Source: Tetragenococcus koreensis
Lineage (GTDB): Bacteria > Bacillota > Bacilli > Lactobacillales > Enterococcaceae
NCBI RefSeq assembly: GCF_003795145.1
Contig: NZ_CP027786.1
Coordinates: 930,001 to 994,000 of the forward strand
Direction: 5' to 3'
DNA length: 64,000 nt
This document shows positions 27,241 through 37,756 of this stretch, one piece after another. The translations under genes and the position numbers were made by a program. Under the pieces are notes generated by a model, which was not told where the DNA came from, ran no database searches, and saw only the letters and a program-made list of their open reading frames with translations. Each line of letters opens with the position of its first letter. Within the stretch, counting starts at the first letter, position 1.

Positions 27241-27242
27241 TT

Positions 27243-27923
27243 ATGGAAAATATATTAGTCATGGACAATATTTTGAAAAAATTTGGTTCTGGTCATACAG
27301 AAGTGGCCGCATTAAAAGATATAAATTTTACAGCTAAAAAAGGAGAATTCATAAGTATTATCGGTCCTTCTGGCTCAGGAAAAAGCACATTTTTGACTAT
27401 TTCTGGAGGCCTGCAAAGTCCAAGTTCTGGAGACATTTTAATTAACGGCACTTCCTTTTCTAACTTATCAGAAAAAAAGCGCTCTGATTTACGTTTTAAA
27501 GAAATTGGTTTTATTTTACAAAGTTCTAACTTAATTCCTTTTTTAAAAGTCAAAGAACAATTTATGCTAGTTGATAAGGTCGATAAACGTAAAGCTTCTA
27601 ATGGACAAATAAACGACCTATTAGAATCTTTGGACATTACTTCTTTAAAAAATAGCTACCCTCGTGATTTGTCTGGTGGTGAACGACAACGTGTGGCTAT
27701 CGCGCGCGCCTTATTTAATAACCCAAGTTTGATCCTAGCAGACGAGCCCACGGCAAGTTTAGATACAGAACATGCTTATGAAGTAGTTAAGTTATTAGTA
27801 AAAGAAGCACATGAAAAACAGAAAGCTACAATCATGGTAACTCACGATGAACGAATGACTCATTGGAGCGATCGAAACTACCAAATGAAAGATGGTCAAT
27901 TACTTAAAATGGATAAAAGTTGA
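27243..27923 (+). CDS. hrtA: Haem-efflux ABC ATPase HrtA-like
   Basis: 226 residues of MacB/LolD-type ABC ATPase: Walker [13 protein letters not shown]-loop [13 protein letters not shown], signature [15 protein letters not shown], Walker [13 protein letters not shown] and switch histidine [10 protein letters not shown]. It pairs with HrtB, whose gene ends two bases upstream; AGGAGG within the hrtB end serves as ribosome site. It powers release of haem from the membrane leaflet. Confidence 0.92.
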   Translation: MENILVMDNILKKFGSGHTEVAALKDINFTAKKGEFISIIGPSGSGKSTFLTISGGLQSPSSGDILINGTSFSNLSEKKRSDLRFKEIGFILQSSNLIPFLKVKEQFMLVDKVDKRKASNGQINDLLESLDITSLKNSYPRDLSGGERQRVAIARALFNNPSLILADEPTASLDTEHAYEVVKLLVKEAHEKQKATIMVTHDERMTHWSDRNYQMKDGQLLKMDKS

Positions 27924-27937
27924 GCTGTTTTTCTATA

Positions 27938-27966
27938 GTGACAAAAAAAGTAAGCACGAGTATACT
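27938..27966 (+). promoter_or_regulatory. Promoter of the TetR gene
   Basis: -35 GTGACA (27938-27943) and -10 TATACT (27961-27966) with 17-bp spacing. AGTGACA at the -35 repeats one arm of the hrtBA operator, but the second arm is missing, so any autoregulation would be weaker. Confidence 0.65.
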
Positions 27967-27997
27967 ATAAATAAAGATCACTAAAGGAGACAAGTAA

Positions 27998-28609
27998 ATG
28001 CCTAAAGAAACCTTCCTTAATTTGTCACAGGAAAAAAAACAGCATATTGAACAGATTTTATTGGAAAAATTTTATAATCGGCATATTAGTCAAGTGAAAG
28101 TTTCAGAAATCGTTGAGGCGATGCAGATGTCTCGTGGTGCTTTCTATAAATATTTCCAAGATTTAGAAGATGCCTACTTCTATCTTATTCATAAATATGC
28201 TATGAAAATCCATGGAGACATCTTATCTTCTATCAGTCAGCATAAACAAGACTTTTTCTTAGGTATCGAAAATTTTCTGATATTTTGCAGTGAATTAGAC
28301 CGAAATGATCGATATTGGCAAATGCTTCAATTACTTACTCAAAGTAGTCATTCACAAATGACTCAACGAAAGAAATTGTCACCAGACTCGCCCATGTTTT
28401 CTCAATGGTTAGATTTGCTTAAACACAACCATTTTGTTATGGACTCTTATGATGAAGCTCTTAGTTTCTTATATTTCATAATGAATTTAGTGATGAACGC
28501 TCTTACTGATTGCATTGTCAATAATTGGAGTACGGAAGAGTTAGTTCATGACTTCCACTTTCAAAAAAAATGGCTACTACAAGGAATTAAGCATAAAACT
28601 ACTTCATAA
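27998..28609 (+). CDS. TetR-family regulator, probable haem sensor (HrtR/FhtR-like)
   Basis: A 203-residue TetR repressor. The N-terminal HTH is VSEIVEAMQMSRGAFYKYFQ with the family's conserved GAFYKYF. The C-terminal ligand domain is divergent, as expected. Placement directly after hrtBA and the two palindromes at the hrtBA promoter imply that it represses haem efflux and lets go when haem binds. Several histidines in the ligand domain (HSQMTQ, KHNHFVMD) could ligate haem, but I cannot pick the axial one. Ribosome site AAAGGAG precedes ATG 27998. Confidence 0.85.
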   Translation: MPKETFLNLSQEKKQHIEQILLEKFYNRHISQVKVSEIVEAMQMSRGAFYKYFQDLEDAYFYLIHKYAMKIHGDILSSISQHKQDFFLGIENFLIFCSELDRNDRYWQMLQLLTQSSHSQMTQRKKLSPDSPMFSQWLDLLKHNHFVMDSYDEALSFLYFIMNLVMNALTDCIVNNWSTEELVHDFHFQKKWLLQGIKHKTTS

Positions 28610-28722
28610 AGGTCTTTTTACTATTATTCTTACCTGAAAATTTGGTTTGATTTTTAAAACTAATAAACTCGGTGCAAATTACAATTTTACATCTTGAAAG
28701 CTCTTCTAGCTAATTTTTCGCA

Positions 28723-28772
28723 AAAAAATCCTCTATCTAAGATTCTTTAATGTCCTAGATAGAGGATTTTTT
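28723..28772. terminator. bidirectional terminator between tetR and glpF
   Basis: A 17-bp perfect stem (28723-28739 with 28756-28772) with A- and T-runs at its ends. It stops glpF on the minus strand two bases after the gene and can serve the TetR gene on the plus strand. Confidence 0.9.
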
Positions 28773-28774
28773 AT

Positions 28775-29491
28775 TTAAAATGGAATAAGACTAAATACGC
28801 CAGCTGCTACAAGTCCTCCAACGATAGGACCAACGATTGGTACCCATGAATAAGACCAATCAGAAGTTCCTTTATTGGCAATTGGTAAGATTTGGTGAGC
28901 GATTCTAGGCCCTAAGTCACGGGCTGGGTTAATCGCATAACCTGTAGGTCCACCAAGGGATAGGCCGATAGAAAGTACCAAAAGTCCTACAAGAAGCGGG
29001 TTAAACCCATCAGAAATAGAATTTTCTCCTAAGCTAAGTAAGCCCATAACTAAAATAAAAGTGCCTATAATTTCAGTTACAGTATTAGCTGTTAAGTTAC
29101 GTACAGCCGGTGCAGTGGCAAATGAACCTAAAATACCATCTTTGTCATCTGTTTCACTCCATAATGGCATGTATGCCAACCATACAAGAGCTGCTCCAAC
29201 AATACCACCTAAGATTTGTGCAATAATAAATGGTACAACTAAACCAGCAGAGAAATCACCCATAGCTGCAAAAGCAAGTGTTACGGCTGGGTTTAAATGG
29301 GCGGGTCCCATAAAACCAGAAATATAAATCGCCATGGCTAAGCCCATGCCCCATCCTACAGTAACAGCGATCCAACCTGCACCTTCTGCTTTACTCTTTT
29401 TTAAATTAACACCAGCAACAACGCCGTCACCTAGTAAAACAAGTACAGCTGTCCCTAAAAATTCACTAAATATTTGTAAACTATCACTCAC
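28775..29491 (-). CDS. glpF: Glycerol uptake facilitator (aquaglyceroporin)
   Basis: 238 residues with six membrane spans and the two half-helix NPA boxes: GPAHLNPAVTLAF and GYAINPARDLGPR. The aspartate after the second NPA (NPARD) is the glycerol-channel hallmark separating GlpF from water-selective aquaporins. It lets glycerol diffuse in for phosphorylation by GlpK. Four bases separate it from glpO; the set glpK–glpO–glpF is one transcription unit. Confidence 0.96.
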   Translation of the reverse strand: MSDSLQIFSEFLGTAVLVLLGDGVVAGVNLKKSKAEGAGWIAVTVGWGMGLAMAIYISGFMGPAHLNPAVTLAFAAMGDFSAGLVVPFIIAQILGGIVGAALVWLAYMPLWSETDDKDGILGSFATAPAVRNLTANTVTEIIGTFILVMGLLSLGENSISDGFNPLLVGLLVLSIGLSLGGPTGYAINPARDLGPRIAHQILPIANKGTSDWSYSWVPIVGPIVGGLVAAGVFSLIPF

Positions 29492-29495
29492 GGTA

Positions 29496-31304
29496 TTAGT
29501 CCTCCTTCAACTCTTTCAAATCCGATTCTGCCACTACTTCAGCTAATTCTTTTTGATAATTGGCTTTTTCTTCATCGCTCCATTGATAAAATTCAGCCAT
29601 TTTGTCAAGCACTGGTTGTTCTAAAGCGTCTAACTCATCGCGAATAAATAAGATAAAGTTTGTGCGTCGTAAGAAGTAGTCAACCGGAGTTAACACAAGT
29701 TCCTCATTTAACGCATAATTTAATGAAAAACTATCACGTTGGCTTAACCCTTTGATTGGTTCATCATAAGTCAATACTGTTGGTAAACTTGATCCATAAA
29801 GATTTGCCAAGTAAAGAGCGTCTTTTTCATTTAATCCTTTACCTTGTGCCTGTTTAGCTAATTTTTCAATTTCTTCATCAACGTTATCAGGATCAATATC
29901 TCCACCAGAAACTGGATATTCTTTAGAGTCAATTAAGTCAAATTGATTATCTAGCTTCTCATTAATTTTCTTTAAAGCACCTTCTGCCATCAAACGATAG
30001 TCGGTAATTTTACCACCTGAAAGAGTAACTAAACCGTCGCTAGCTTCTTCCAAGCTACTTCCGCGAGAAATTTGTGATGGATCAACTTCCCCACTATCCT
30101 GTGCACTATCTGCTTCTTGGATCGCTTTTTCGACATCGTCTCTTTTAGCACTGTCTTCTAAATATTCTTTTGTGGTGTTTACTACTTTATTGAAACTTTC
30201 ATCAGAAAGTTTTTCACTGCCGCCACCACCATTATAATCAGAACCGCCATTTGCAGTGATTAATGGGCGTAGTCCTGCCCAACTAGCTTCGATATCATCT
30301 AAACTAATTTTAGCATCAGGATAACGGCGGTTAACAATTCTTAACAAGTAGTCGACATCTTCTTGTGTAACTTTTGGATGTTTTAAATCACCATGATAGT
30401 CAGTATCTGTTGTTCCAAAGTAGGTTTTGTCCTCTCTGGGAACAACAAAAATCATACGGCCATCGTTTTCACCTGTATCAAAATAAGTTGGTTGTGGAAC
30501 ATTTAATTTTTCTTTATCCACAACTAAATGAACACCTTTTGTAGGACGCATTTGGTCAGATAAATCATCTTTTTTATCTAAGTCACGTACTTCATCTGTC
30601 CATGGACCGGAAGTATTGATCACAACTTTAGCATTGATATGGAAAGTCATACCGGTAATGACATCTTGAACATCAGCGCCGTTGACCATACCTTGTTGAT
30701 CATGTGTAATCTTAACAACTTTGACTTTATTTAATACTCGAGCACCATCTTCATGCGCTTTTTTGATATTTTCAATCACTAGTCGAGAGTCATTGTTACG
30801 AAAATCAAGGTAAACGCCGCCACCTTGCAAACCTTCTTTTTCTAATTGAGGTTCTCTTTCTAACACTTCTGACTTATTTAAGGTATAGTTAGCAAATTTG
30901 CCGGTAACGCCTGCCAACCGATCATATAAGTCCATTGCTACCTTTGCTGAAAACATGTTAAATGTTGCGCCAGCTTCATCATAAATAGGCAAAAGCATTG
31001 GGTCTGGTTTCGGAATATGCGGTGCGATATGTTGTACATTCGCACGTTCTTTTACCGTATCGTTAACAACTTCCACATCAAATGTTTTTAAGTAACGAAT
31101 ACCACCATGGACTAATTTTGTTGATCGCGAAGAAGTTCCTTCAGCAAAATCTTGCATTTCAACTAATGCGGTTTTCATACCGGAAGCGGCGGCTTGTACA
31201 GCAACGCCAGCTCCGGTAATCCCTCCTCCAATTACAAGTAAGTCTAGTTCTTCATCTTGAACTTTTTGTATTTCTTCATTTCTTGTCTTATATGAAAAGA
31301 CCAT
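29496..31304 (-). CDS. glpO: Alpha-glycerophosphate oxidase
   Basis: 602 residues, typical for the lactic-acid-bacterial GlpO rather than quinone-linked GlpD. It oxidises glycerol-3-phosphate to dihydroxyacetone phosphate with O2, releasing H2O2. The FAD site is LLVIGGGITGAGVAVQAAA, followed by GTSSRSTKLVHGGIRYL. An extra acidic/lysine-rich insert around residues 350-400 (AIQEADSAQDSGEVDPSQIS) is the flexible region characteristic of GlpO. Start ATG 31304 has GAAGGA six bases upstream. It abuts glpK. Confidence 0.96.
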   Translation of the reverse strand: MVFSYKTRNEEIQKVQDEELDLLVIGGGITGAGVAVQAAASGMKTALVEMQDFAEGTSSRSTKLVHGGIRYLKTFDVEVVNDTVKERANVQHIAPHIPKPDPMLLPIYDEAGATFNMFSAKVAMDLYDRLAGVTGKFANYTLNKSEVLEREPQLEKEGLQGGGVYLDFRNNDSRLVIENIKKAHEDGARVLNKVKVVKITHDQQGMVNGADVQDVITGMTFHINAKVVINTSGPWTDEVRDLDKKDDLSDQMRPTKGVHLVVDKEKLNVPQPTYFDTGENDGRMIFVVPREDKTYFGTTDTDYHGDLKHPKVTQEDVDYLLRIVNRRYPDAKISLDDIEASWAGLRPLITANGGSDYNGGGGSEKLSDESFNKVVNTTKEYLEDSAKRDDVEKAIQEADSAQDSGEVDPSQISRGSSLEEASDGLVTLSGGKITDYRLMAEGALKKINEKLDNQFDLIDSKEYPVSGGDIDPDNVDEEIEKLAKQAQGKGLNEKDALYLANLYGSSLPTVLTYDEPIKGLSQRDSFSLNYALNEELVLTPVDYFLRRTNFILFIRDELDALEQPVLDKMAEFYQWSDEEKANYQKELAEVVAESDLKELKED

Positions 31305-31307
31305 CAA

Positions 31308-32877
<1,570 letters not shown>

Positions 32878-32974
32878 TACAGTTACATCCTACCGCGGAA
32901 CCAACCGTTTATTTTCCCAATTTTTTACAGATTTTTGGAATTTCTGACAAAATCTCATGCTGACAACGCTTACG

Positions 32975-34411
32975 TCATACTTGACGAACCAATTTTTTTA
33001 TTTCTTTTAAATCGTACGCTGAACCAAGTTCGGTTATGCGATAAATCGTGGTATTCAAATCAAGCGCTGTATTCGTAATTACCAAATCATATTTTTTCCC
33101 AGCTTCAAAAGGTTCGACCACCACCCCATTTAAACTTTTCAATTGCAGCATTAGCATATTTGTCGCAGCTTCCTTAAATAACGCATCAAACTGTAAGGCA
33201 ATTCCTACATGAACTTCTCGATTGACTTTGACATCAACAATAGTAAGTACGCTTAAATACTTAACCGCCGCCATTGCTAATAAACTATTTTGTTCATTTT
33301 GTTCGATTTGTAGTTCTTTACAAGAAAGCGTCAGCAGCTTTTCAACATAAGATTGGATGTTACGCGTAGATAACGTTTCTTCTAATTGCCAAATATTTGC
33401 ACGGTCATAAGTTTCAACGTCTCCGACAAAAAAGTAAAGTCGAATATGTATCTGAGATAAATGATAATAGCAGGTTGCTTCTAACTCCTTACGAATATTT
33501 CTAGGATCATACATTCTTAAAATTGTTTCTAAAATCACTGTGTCACACCAAGCAGAGGGAGTTAAACGTGAACGTTGCAACGAATAAGCGTGAAAATCTT
33601 CCTGCGAAAGAACGGACATGCCAATTAAAAATATGAAATGTAGCATTGCCTCTTCTTCTTTAATTTCAACAGCATAAAAACTGAAAGAACGACGAATAAT
33701 CGGAACTAATTTCAAATATAAAGGGTCTTTTTTATAAGGTTCAAACTTTTCTTTGAATTGGCTAAACTGGGAATCAGGAACTGTAATTCGCTTTTTGGTA
33801 ATACGCAGCCATAAAAGAATCCGCTTTTTAACTACTGGAACAAAATTTAAATTCAAGCCTCTTTCAAGACTTTCAATAATATGTGATTCTCTAGAAGAAC
33901 TTTGCTCATACCCTTGCTTTAGATACCATAACAATTGAAAATAAAAATAACGAATTTGACTTTCTTCTCCAATAATCTTCCCTTGCCAGATCCGCAGCTC
34001 AAATTCTTTTAGTATTGTATTTAAATCTTTTATTTTGCGTGACAAAGAGGATTCACTGATTTTTAATTCTTGTGATAAGCGAACCGGATTAATTTCTTTT
34101 TCTTCTAATAAATATAATAAAATTTGGTACTTTGGTGTACTTAAATAAAGATTTGTTTCCACCTCTTCTAAAGAAAAATCAGGTGCTTTAGAAAAGGTTA
34201 CTTGAGCTCCATCATATTTTATTTGACAACGATTTTTAAATGGCTCAAATGCTTCAACCAGTTCTTCAATATAATTATCCGTTGACTTTTTTGATAGGTC
34301 CAACATTCTACGTACGTCATGAACGTTCATTTGTCCACCAGCGATAATTAACTGTTTGATTAAATAAATTTGCTTAGCTTCTCTTTTTTCTAATAACGCT
34401 TCAAAACGCAT
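32975..34411 (-). CDS. Mga-like transcriptional regulator
   Basis: About 478 residues. Two N-terminal helix-turn-helix modules are visible: GGQMNVHDVRRMLDLSKKSTDNYIE (in two halves) and INPVRLSQELKISESSLSRKI, the layout of Mga/AtxA-type regulators. The middle (residues about 180-390) is the helical PRD-like region and the C-terminus (YDLVITNTALDL) resembles an EIIB-like fold. Such proteins can be phosphorylated by the PTS. Its 5' end overlaps the upstream oxidoreductase gene by 11 bases and its 3' end lies 150 bases before glpK, so it may control glycerol use; that is inference. ATG 34411 is preferred over a GTG at 34423. Confidence 0.8.
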   Translation of the reverse strand: MRFEALLEKREAKQIYLIKQLIIAGGQMNVHDVRRMLDLSKKSTDNYIEELVEAFEPFKNRCQIKYDGAQVTFSKAPDFSLEEVETNLYLSTPKYQILLYLLEEKEINPVRLSQELKISESSLSRKIKDLNTILKEFELRIWQGKIIGEESQIRYFYFQLLWYLKQGYEQSSSRESHIIESLERGLNLNFVPVVKKRILLWLRITKKRITVPDSQFSQFKEKFEPYKKDPLYLKLVPIIRRSFSFYAVEIKEEEAMLHFIFLIGMSVLSQEDFHAYSLQRSRLTPSAWCDTVILETILRMYDPRNIRKELEATCYYHLSQIHIRLYFFVGDVETYDRANIWQLEETLSTRNIQSYVEKLLTLSCKELQIEQNEQNSLLAMAAVKYLSVLTIVDVKVNREVHVGIALQFDALFKEAATNMLMLQLKSLNGVVVEPFEAGKKYDLVITNTALDLNTTIYRITELGSAYDLKEIKKLVRQV

Positions 34412-35717
34412 GACGAGTTTCACTTCCCATATTTATTCGATTTAAAGGCTCCATTACGTTGGTAAATTCTGGTTGGAAGAAATAATCATTTTGCATTAAT
34501 TCAGCTAGCGTTACTTCATTTTCGATCGCTAAAGCAGCGGTATTAATTTTTTCTAAACAGTTCGTCTGCGATAATAGTTGCATTCCCAAAAGTTTTTTAG
34601 AAGCTTTTTCAAAGACTGCTTTGCAATAGATCGGTGTTTTATCAACTAATGAAGCATTTTGTGTAAAAGATTTCGTCGCAACTTCGCCTGAATAGACAAA
34701 TGCTTCTTCCTCGATTAATCCCGTACTAGCTAGATACCAGTCAAATACTTTGGTTCCAATTGTGCGCAAACCACCTTTAAATTTCATTTGTGTTTGTAAT
34801 AGATTTTCCGCAGCCACAACTCCTGAGCGAACGGCGTGATTAATTTGCGGCAGATAGGCCCCTTCTTCTCTTATTCTCACAGGACTATGAATTAAATCTC
34901 CCACAGCAAAAACATCTTGGGCTGATGTTTCTAAATAATCATTGATTTGAATCGTGTTATCACTATGCAGTTTAAACTTTTTCGTAAATTTCGCCAGTTG
35001 CGGATGCACATTCACTGTCGTCAAGACATGATCGCTGGCAATTTTTTGCTCACCAAGCAAAATTTCATATTGTTCATTTTTAGTTACTTCTGTCACAGTC
35101 GTATTGAAATGAAAGTGTACATTGGGGGTTTTTTTCAGTGCCGCTAAAAAAGGCTTCAAAAAATCTGGATCAAAGTATTTGAATAACGGATAATCCATTG
35201 CTTCAATTAAATGAACTGTCTTATTTAAATCAACAAAGGTACTCGCTGCTTCCATACCAGCTTGTCCAGCGCCAATAATAGCAATGGTAGAAGCATTTTT
35301 GATTTGTGCTAATATTTTATTCGATAAATCATAATTTTTAAAACTAGGATCCCATTCATCGTCATCTTCGAGTCCAATATTCAGCGACTTCTGTTCGGAA
35401 CCATTCGCTAAAATCAATTTATCATAATGATAGGTGTTCTTACTTGTTGTAATTTCATGTTTTTCAGGATCACAATCAAACAACGTTTCTGACAGTTTTA
35501 CGTTGATACGTTGCTCTTCTAATTGTTTTTTTGTAGTAAATACTGCATCGTTTAAATTTTCAAATTTATTTTGTAAGTATAGCAGTAAACCACCTGGCAA
35601 GAATCCCACAATCGGGTTTTTCTCAATGATAGTAATTTCTGCATCAGGATAAAGTTCTCTCGCATGAACGCCACAACTTACTCCCGCAAAAGATGCACCA
35701 ATAATATAAATCTTCAC
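34401..35717 (-). CDS. NADH oxidase/peroxidase-family flavoprotein lacking both catalytic residues
   Basis: 438 residues, the length of enterococcal NADH oxidase (Nox) and peroxidase (Npr). FAD site IYIIGASFAGVSCG, NAD site IAIIGAGQAGMEAAS, second FAD motif DVFAVGDL and a dimerisation domain ending NDYFFQPEFTNVMEPLN are all present. In Nox and Npr, His10 and the redox cysteine Cys42 (SFLSCG) do the chemistry; here position 10 is Phe and position 42 is Gly (VGFLPGG). Without Cys42 such enzymes make H2O2 or act as plain NADH:acceptor reductases. It forms an overlapping pair with the Mga-like regulator. Confidence 0.85.
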   Translation of the reverse strand: MKIYIIGASFAGVSCGVHARELYPDAEITIIEKNPIVGFLPGGLLLYLQNKFENLNDAVFTTKKQLEEQRINVKLSETLFDCDPEKHEITTSKNTYHYDKLILANGSEQKSLNIGLEDDDEWDPSFKNYDLSNKILAQIKNASTIAIIGAGQAGMEAASTFVDLNKTVHLIEAMDYPLFKYFDPDFLKPFLAALKKTPNVHFHFNTTVTEVTKNEQYEILLGEQKIASDHVLTTVNVHPQLAKFTKKFKLHSDNTIQINDYLETSAQDVFAVGDLIHSPVRIREEGAYLPQINHAVRSGVVAAENLLQTQMKFKGGLRTIGTKVFDWYLASTGLIEEEAFVYSGEVATKSFTQNASLVDKTPIYCKAVFEKASKKLLGMQLLSQTNCLEKINTAALAIENEVTLAELMQNDYFFQPEFTNVMEPLNRINMGSETRHAF

Positions 35718-35809
35718 TTTCGGTCCCCTTTCTATGGATACCCTTTCATAATTATAACATAAAGTATGTTAGTTAGAATGCTAAACGTTTGTCAGCTAAA
35801 GTATGCCTT

Positions 35810-35971
35810 GTGAACTACTCGCCACTTAGCTAAACCTGACGGTTCTTAACGCTTGAAGTGGGAGCTTCTTGGGAAAAGAGCCTACTTGTTCGTTTATTTT
35901 TTTACTAACAGCGGTGTCTCTTATTTACCAAGCTATCCCCGTAGTTCCTACGGTTCTTGATGGTATTGTAT
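35810..35971 (-). ncRNA. Predicted omega-RNA (reRNA) scaffold at the tnpB 3' end
   Basis: In this family the guide RNA of TnpB is made from the 3' end of tnpB and the right end, ending in the right-end hairpin and a guide copied from flanking DNA. The 160 bases after the tnpB stop have several paired segments, including CCACTT/AAGTGG. The guide would read from 35809 downward. Position follows known TnpB biology; expression is not shown. Confidence 0.5.
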
Positions 35972-37114
35972 CTAAGCCAATGCTTGTAATCGCAGACCCT
36001 CGGTCAGAATATTTATACTCGCATTGATGTCTCGATCATGGTGTGTATGACAAATAGGACAAGTCCATGCTCGAATATCGAGCGATTTCTTCCCATCCTT
36101 ATGTCCGCACTCTGAACAGATTTGACTCGATGGAAACCATTTGTCCACTTTGACGATTTTCCGACCATACCAATCCGCTTTGTACTGCAATTTAGTCACA
36201 AAACTTGACCATGATACATCAGAAATGCTTCTTGCTAATTTATGATTACGTAACATCCCTTTTGTGTTTAAGTCTTCAATACAGATAATATCGTGATTTT
36301 TGATCATTTCTGTACTCAACTTATTCAGAAAGTCGTTACGCTGATTCATTACTTTTTCATGGAGTCGTGCCACTTTTCGTTTTTGCTTTTGGTAGTTCTT
36401 AGCTTCAAAAAGATTTGTGCCTTTCTGTTTAGCTAACAAAGCACGCTTTGACAACTTGCGTTGTTCGCGTTGGAGTTTCTTTGCCATTTTGGACGTGAAT
36501 TGATTATTATCGATTTTTTGACCGTCAGAAAGAATCGCAAAATCCCTAATACCTAGGTCAATGCCAATAGCGGAATGGGTTTTAGGTAACGCAACAACTT
36601 CTTCTTTACACAACAAAGAAATAGAGTATTTGCCACTTGAATGATGTGAGATTGTAGCAGATTTTATCATTCCTTTAGGATTCCTATGAAGCTTAATCCT
36701 AACGAATGACTTCAACTTAGGGAGTTTGATAAATTTATTATCAATCAGAGCGATTGTTCCGTTTTGATTGTTGGTTGTATAGCTTTGAACTGGATTTTTC
36801 TTGCTTTTAAAACGAGGAAACCCGACAGATTTATCATGAAAGTAGTTCTTGTAAGCTTTATCTAAATGGAGTTGGGCATTTGCTAGCGCAAGACTATCTG
36901 CTTCTTTCAAGAACGGAAAATCTTCCTTATATTTAGCAGGTGTTGGAAAACGCATTTTTTTAGATGAATCATTCTTCGTTTCTTCGTAAGCTTTCATTCG
37001 GTCATCAAGCATCAGATTGTAGACCTTACGAACACAGCCAAAAGACTTAGCAAAGAAAATTTCTTGTTCTTCTGTTGGATAGATTCGGAATTTGTATGCT
37101 TTTAGTCGCTCCAT
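35972..37114 (-). CDS. tnpB: TnpB RNA-guided nuclease
   Basis: 380 residues, full length for TnpB. The wedge/REC part begins [16 protein letters not shown]. The RuvC catalytic triad is complete: Asp in [16 protein letters not shown], Glu in [13 protein letters not shown], and Asp in [12 protein letters not shown]. The zinc ribbon [12 protein letters not shown]…CPICHTHH holds four cysteines. TnpB with its omega-RNA cuts DNA next to a short target-adjacent motif and helps the element persist. Ribosome site AAAGGAGG lies a few bases before ATG 37114. The partner transposase is broken, so this is a potentially active nuclease in a non-autonomous element. Confidence 0.93.
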   Translation of the reverse strand: MERLKAYKFRIYPTEEQEIFFAKSFGCVRKVYNLMLDDRMKAYEETKNDSSKKMRFPTPAKYKEDFPFLKEADSLALANAQLHLDKAYKNYFHDKSVGFPRFKSKKNPVQSYTTNNQNGTIALIDNKFIKLPKLKSFVRIKLHRNPKGMIKSATISHHSSGKYSISLLCKEEVVALPKTHSAIGIDLGIRDFAILSDGQKIDNNQFTSKMAKKLQREQRKLSKRALLAKQKGTNLFEAKNYQKQKRKVARLHEKVMNQRNDFLNKLSTEMIKNHDIICIEDLNTKGMLRNHKLARSISDVSWSSFVTKLQYKADWYGRKIVKVDKWFPSSQICSECGHKDGKKSLDIRAWTCPICHTHHDRDINASINILTEGLRLQALA

Positions 37115-37129
37115 AAAGGAACCTCCTTT

Positions 37130-37550
37130 CTATTTGTGATTGTTTCCTTGGTTTTGAATATATTTCTTAATGACATCCATTGAAGCGTCTCCAGTTGTCA
37201 AAAGGCAAAAACTTTTAGACCAAAACGTTTCTTTCCAAAGAAATTGTTTGACTCTTGGAAAGTCACGTTTTATCAAGCGTGAACTGGCACTTTTATAGGC
37301 ATTAATGAATTTTGTAAGTTCTGTTTTGGGTTGAGTTTTGAACATAATATGAATGGGGTCTTTATCATGATTCCACTCCACTAAAGTAATAGAATACGAT
37401 TCTGAAATTCTTTCAAAAGTTGCTTTAGCATCATCAGATATTTCACCATCAATCCCTTGTCTACGATGTTTTATTACTAAAACAAGGGGGGGAATAAAGA
37501 AGAAACACGGAATGATTATTGGTATCTAATTCCATGTTATATCCACTCAT
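37130..37550 (-). pseudogene. tnpA: TnpA (Y1 HUH transposase), frameshifted and with a HUH mutation
   Basis: Starting at ATG 37550 the frame reads MSGYNMELDTNNHSVFLLYS, then breaks in a run of seven C (minus strand, 37492-37486). With six C it continues LVLVIKHRRQGIDGEISDDA to the open 83-residue tail that starts MEWNHDKDPIHIMF. In the tail the usual HVH metal-binding motif reads PIH, so the first histidine is lost independently of the frameshift. The catalytic tyrosine region (VIKKYIQNQG) is kept. Two separate lesions make an active transposase unlikely. Confidence 0.85.
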
Positions 37551-37756
37551 TTCTTATATAGACTGATTATAACACGAGATAGAATAAAAAAGTAAGCATG
37601 CCCTAATTGTCGGTTTTCAAGTTACCCTTATACCGGACGGCATTCATCACCCACCTATAAAGGCTGGGCGACTTCTGCCTGAATTACGTTAAACAACAGG
37701 ATGTTTTTGCTGCGGTACATAATCTTTCATCGTTTAGCTAGCTTGCTAGGTTATTT

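Larger units (their letters stand above)
35810..37688 (-). mobile_element. IS200/IS605-family element (IS605-like tnpA + tnpB)
   Basis: The element contains a decayed Y1 transposase gene and an intact tnpB in the same direction, with subterminal hairpins instead of inverted repeats. The right-end hairpin stem CCACTT/AAGTGG is at 35822-35827 and 35856-35861, and GTTCAC (35815-35810) probably ends the element. The left end carries a CCCACC…GGCTGGG hairpin near 37650-37668, and TTTAA (minus strand 37693-37689) is a likely insertion tetra/pentanucleotide. Exact ends are inferred. Confidence 0.75.

Noticed and set aside
29061-29546. Two plus-strand open frames opposite glpF
   Set aside because: Antisense shadows of a certain aquaporin gene; Ala/Pro/Thr-rich composition typical of reversed codon bias.
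35750-35809. Target duplication around the IS605-like element
   Set aside because: This family inserts without target duplication, and no direct repeat was seen at the ends, so none was annotated.
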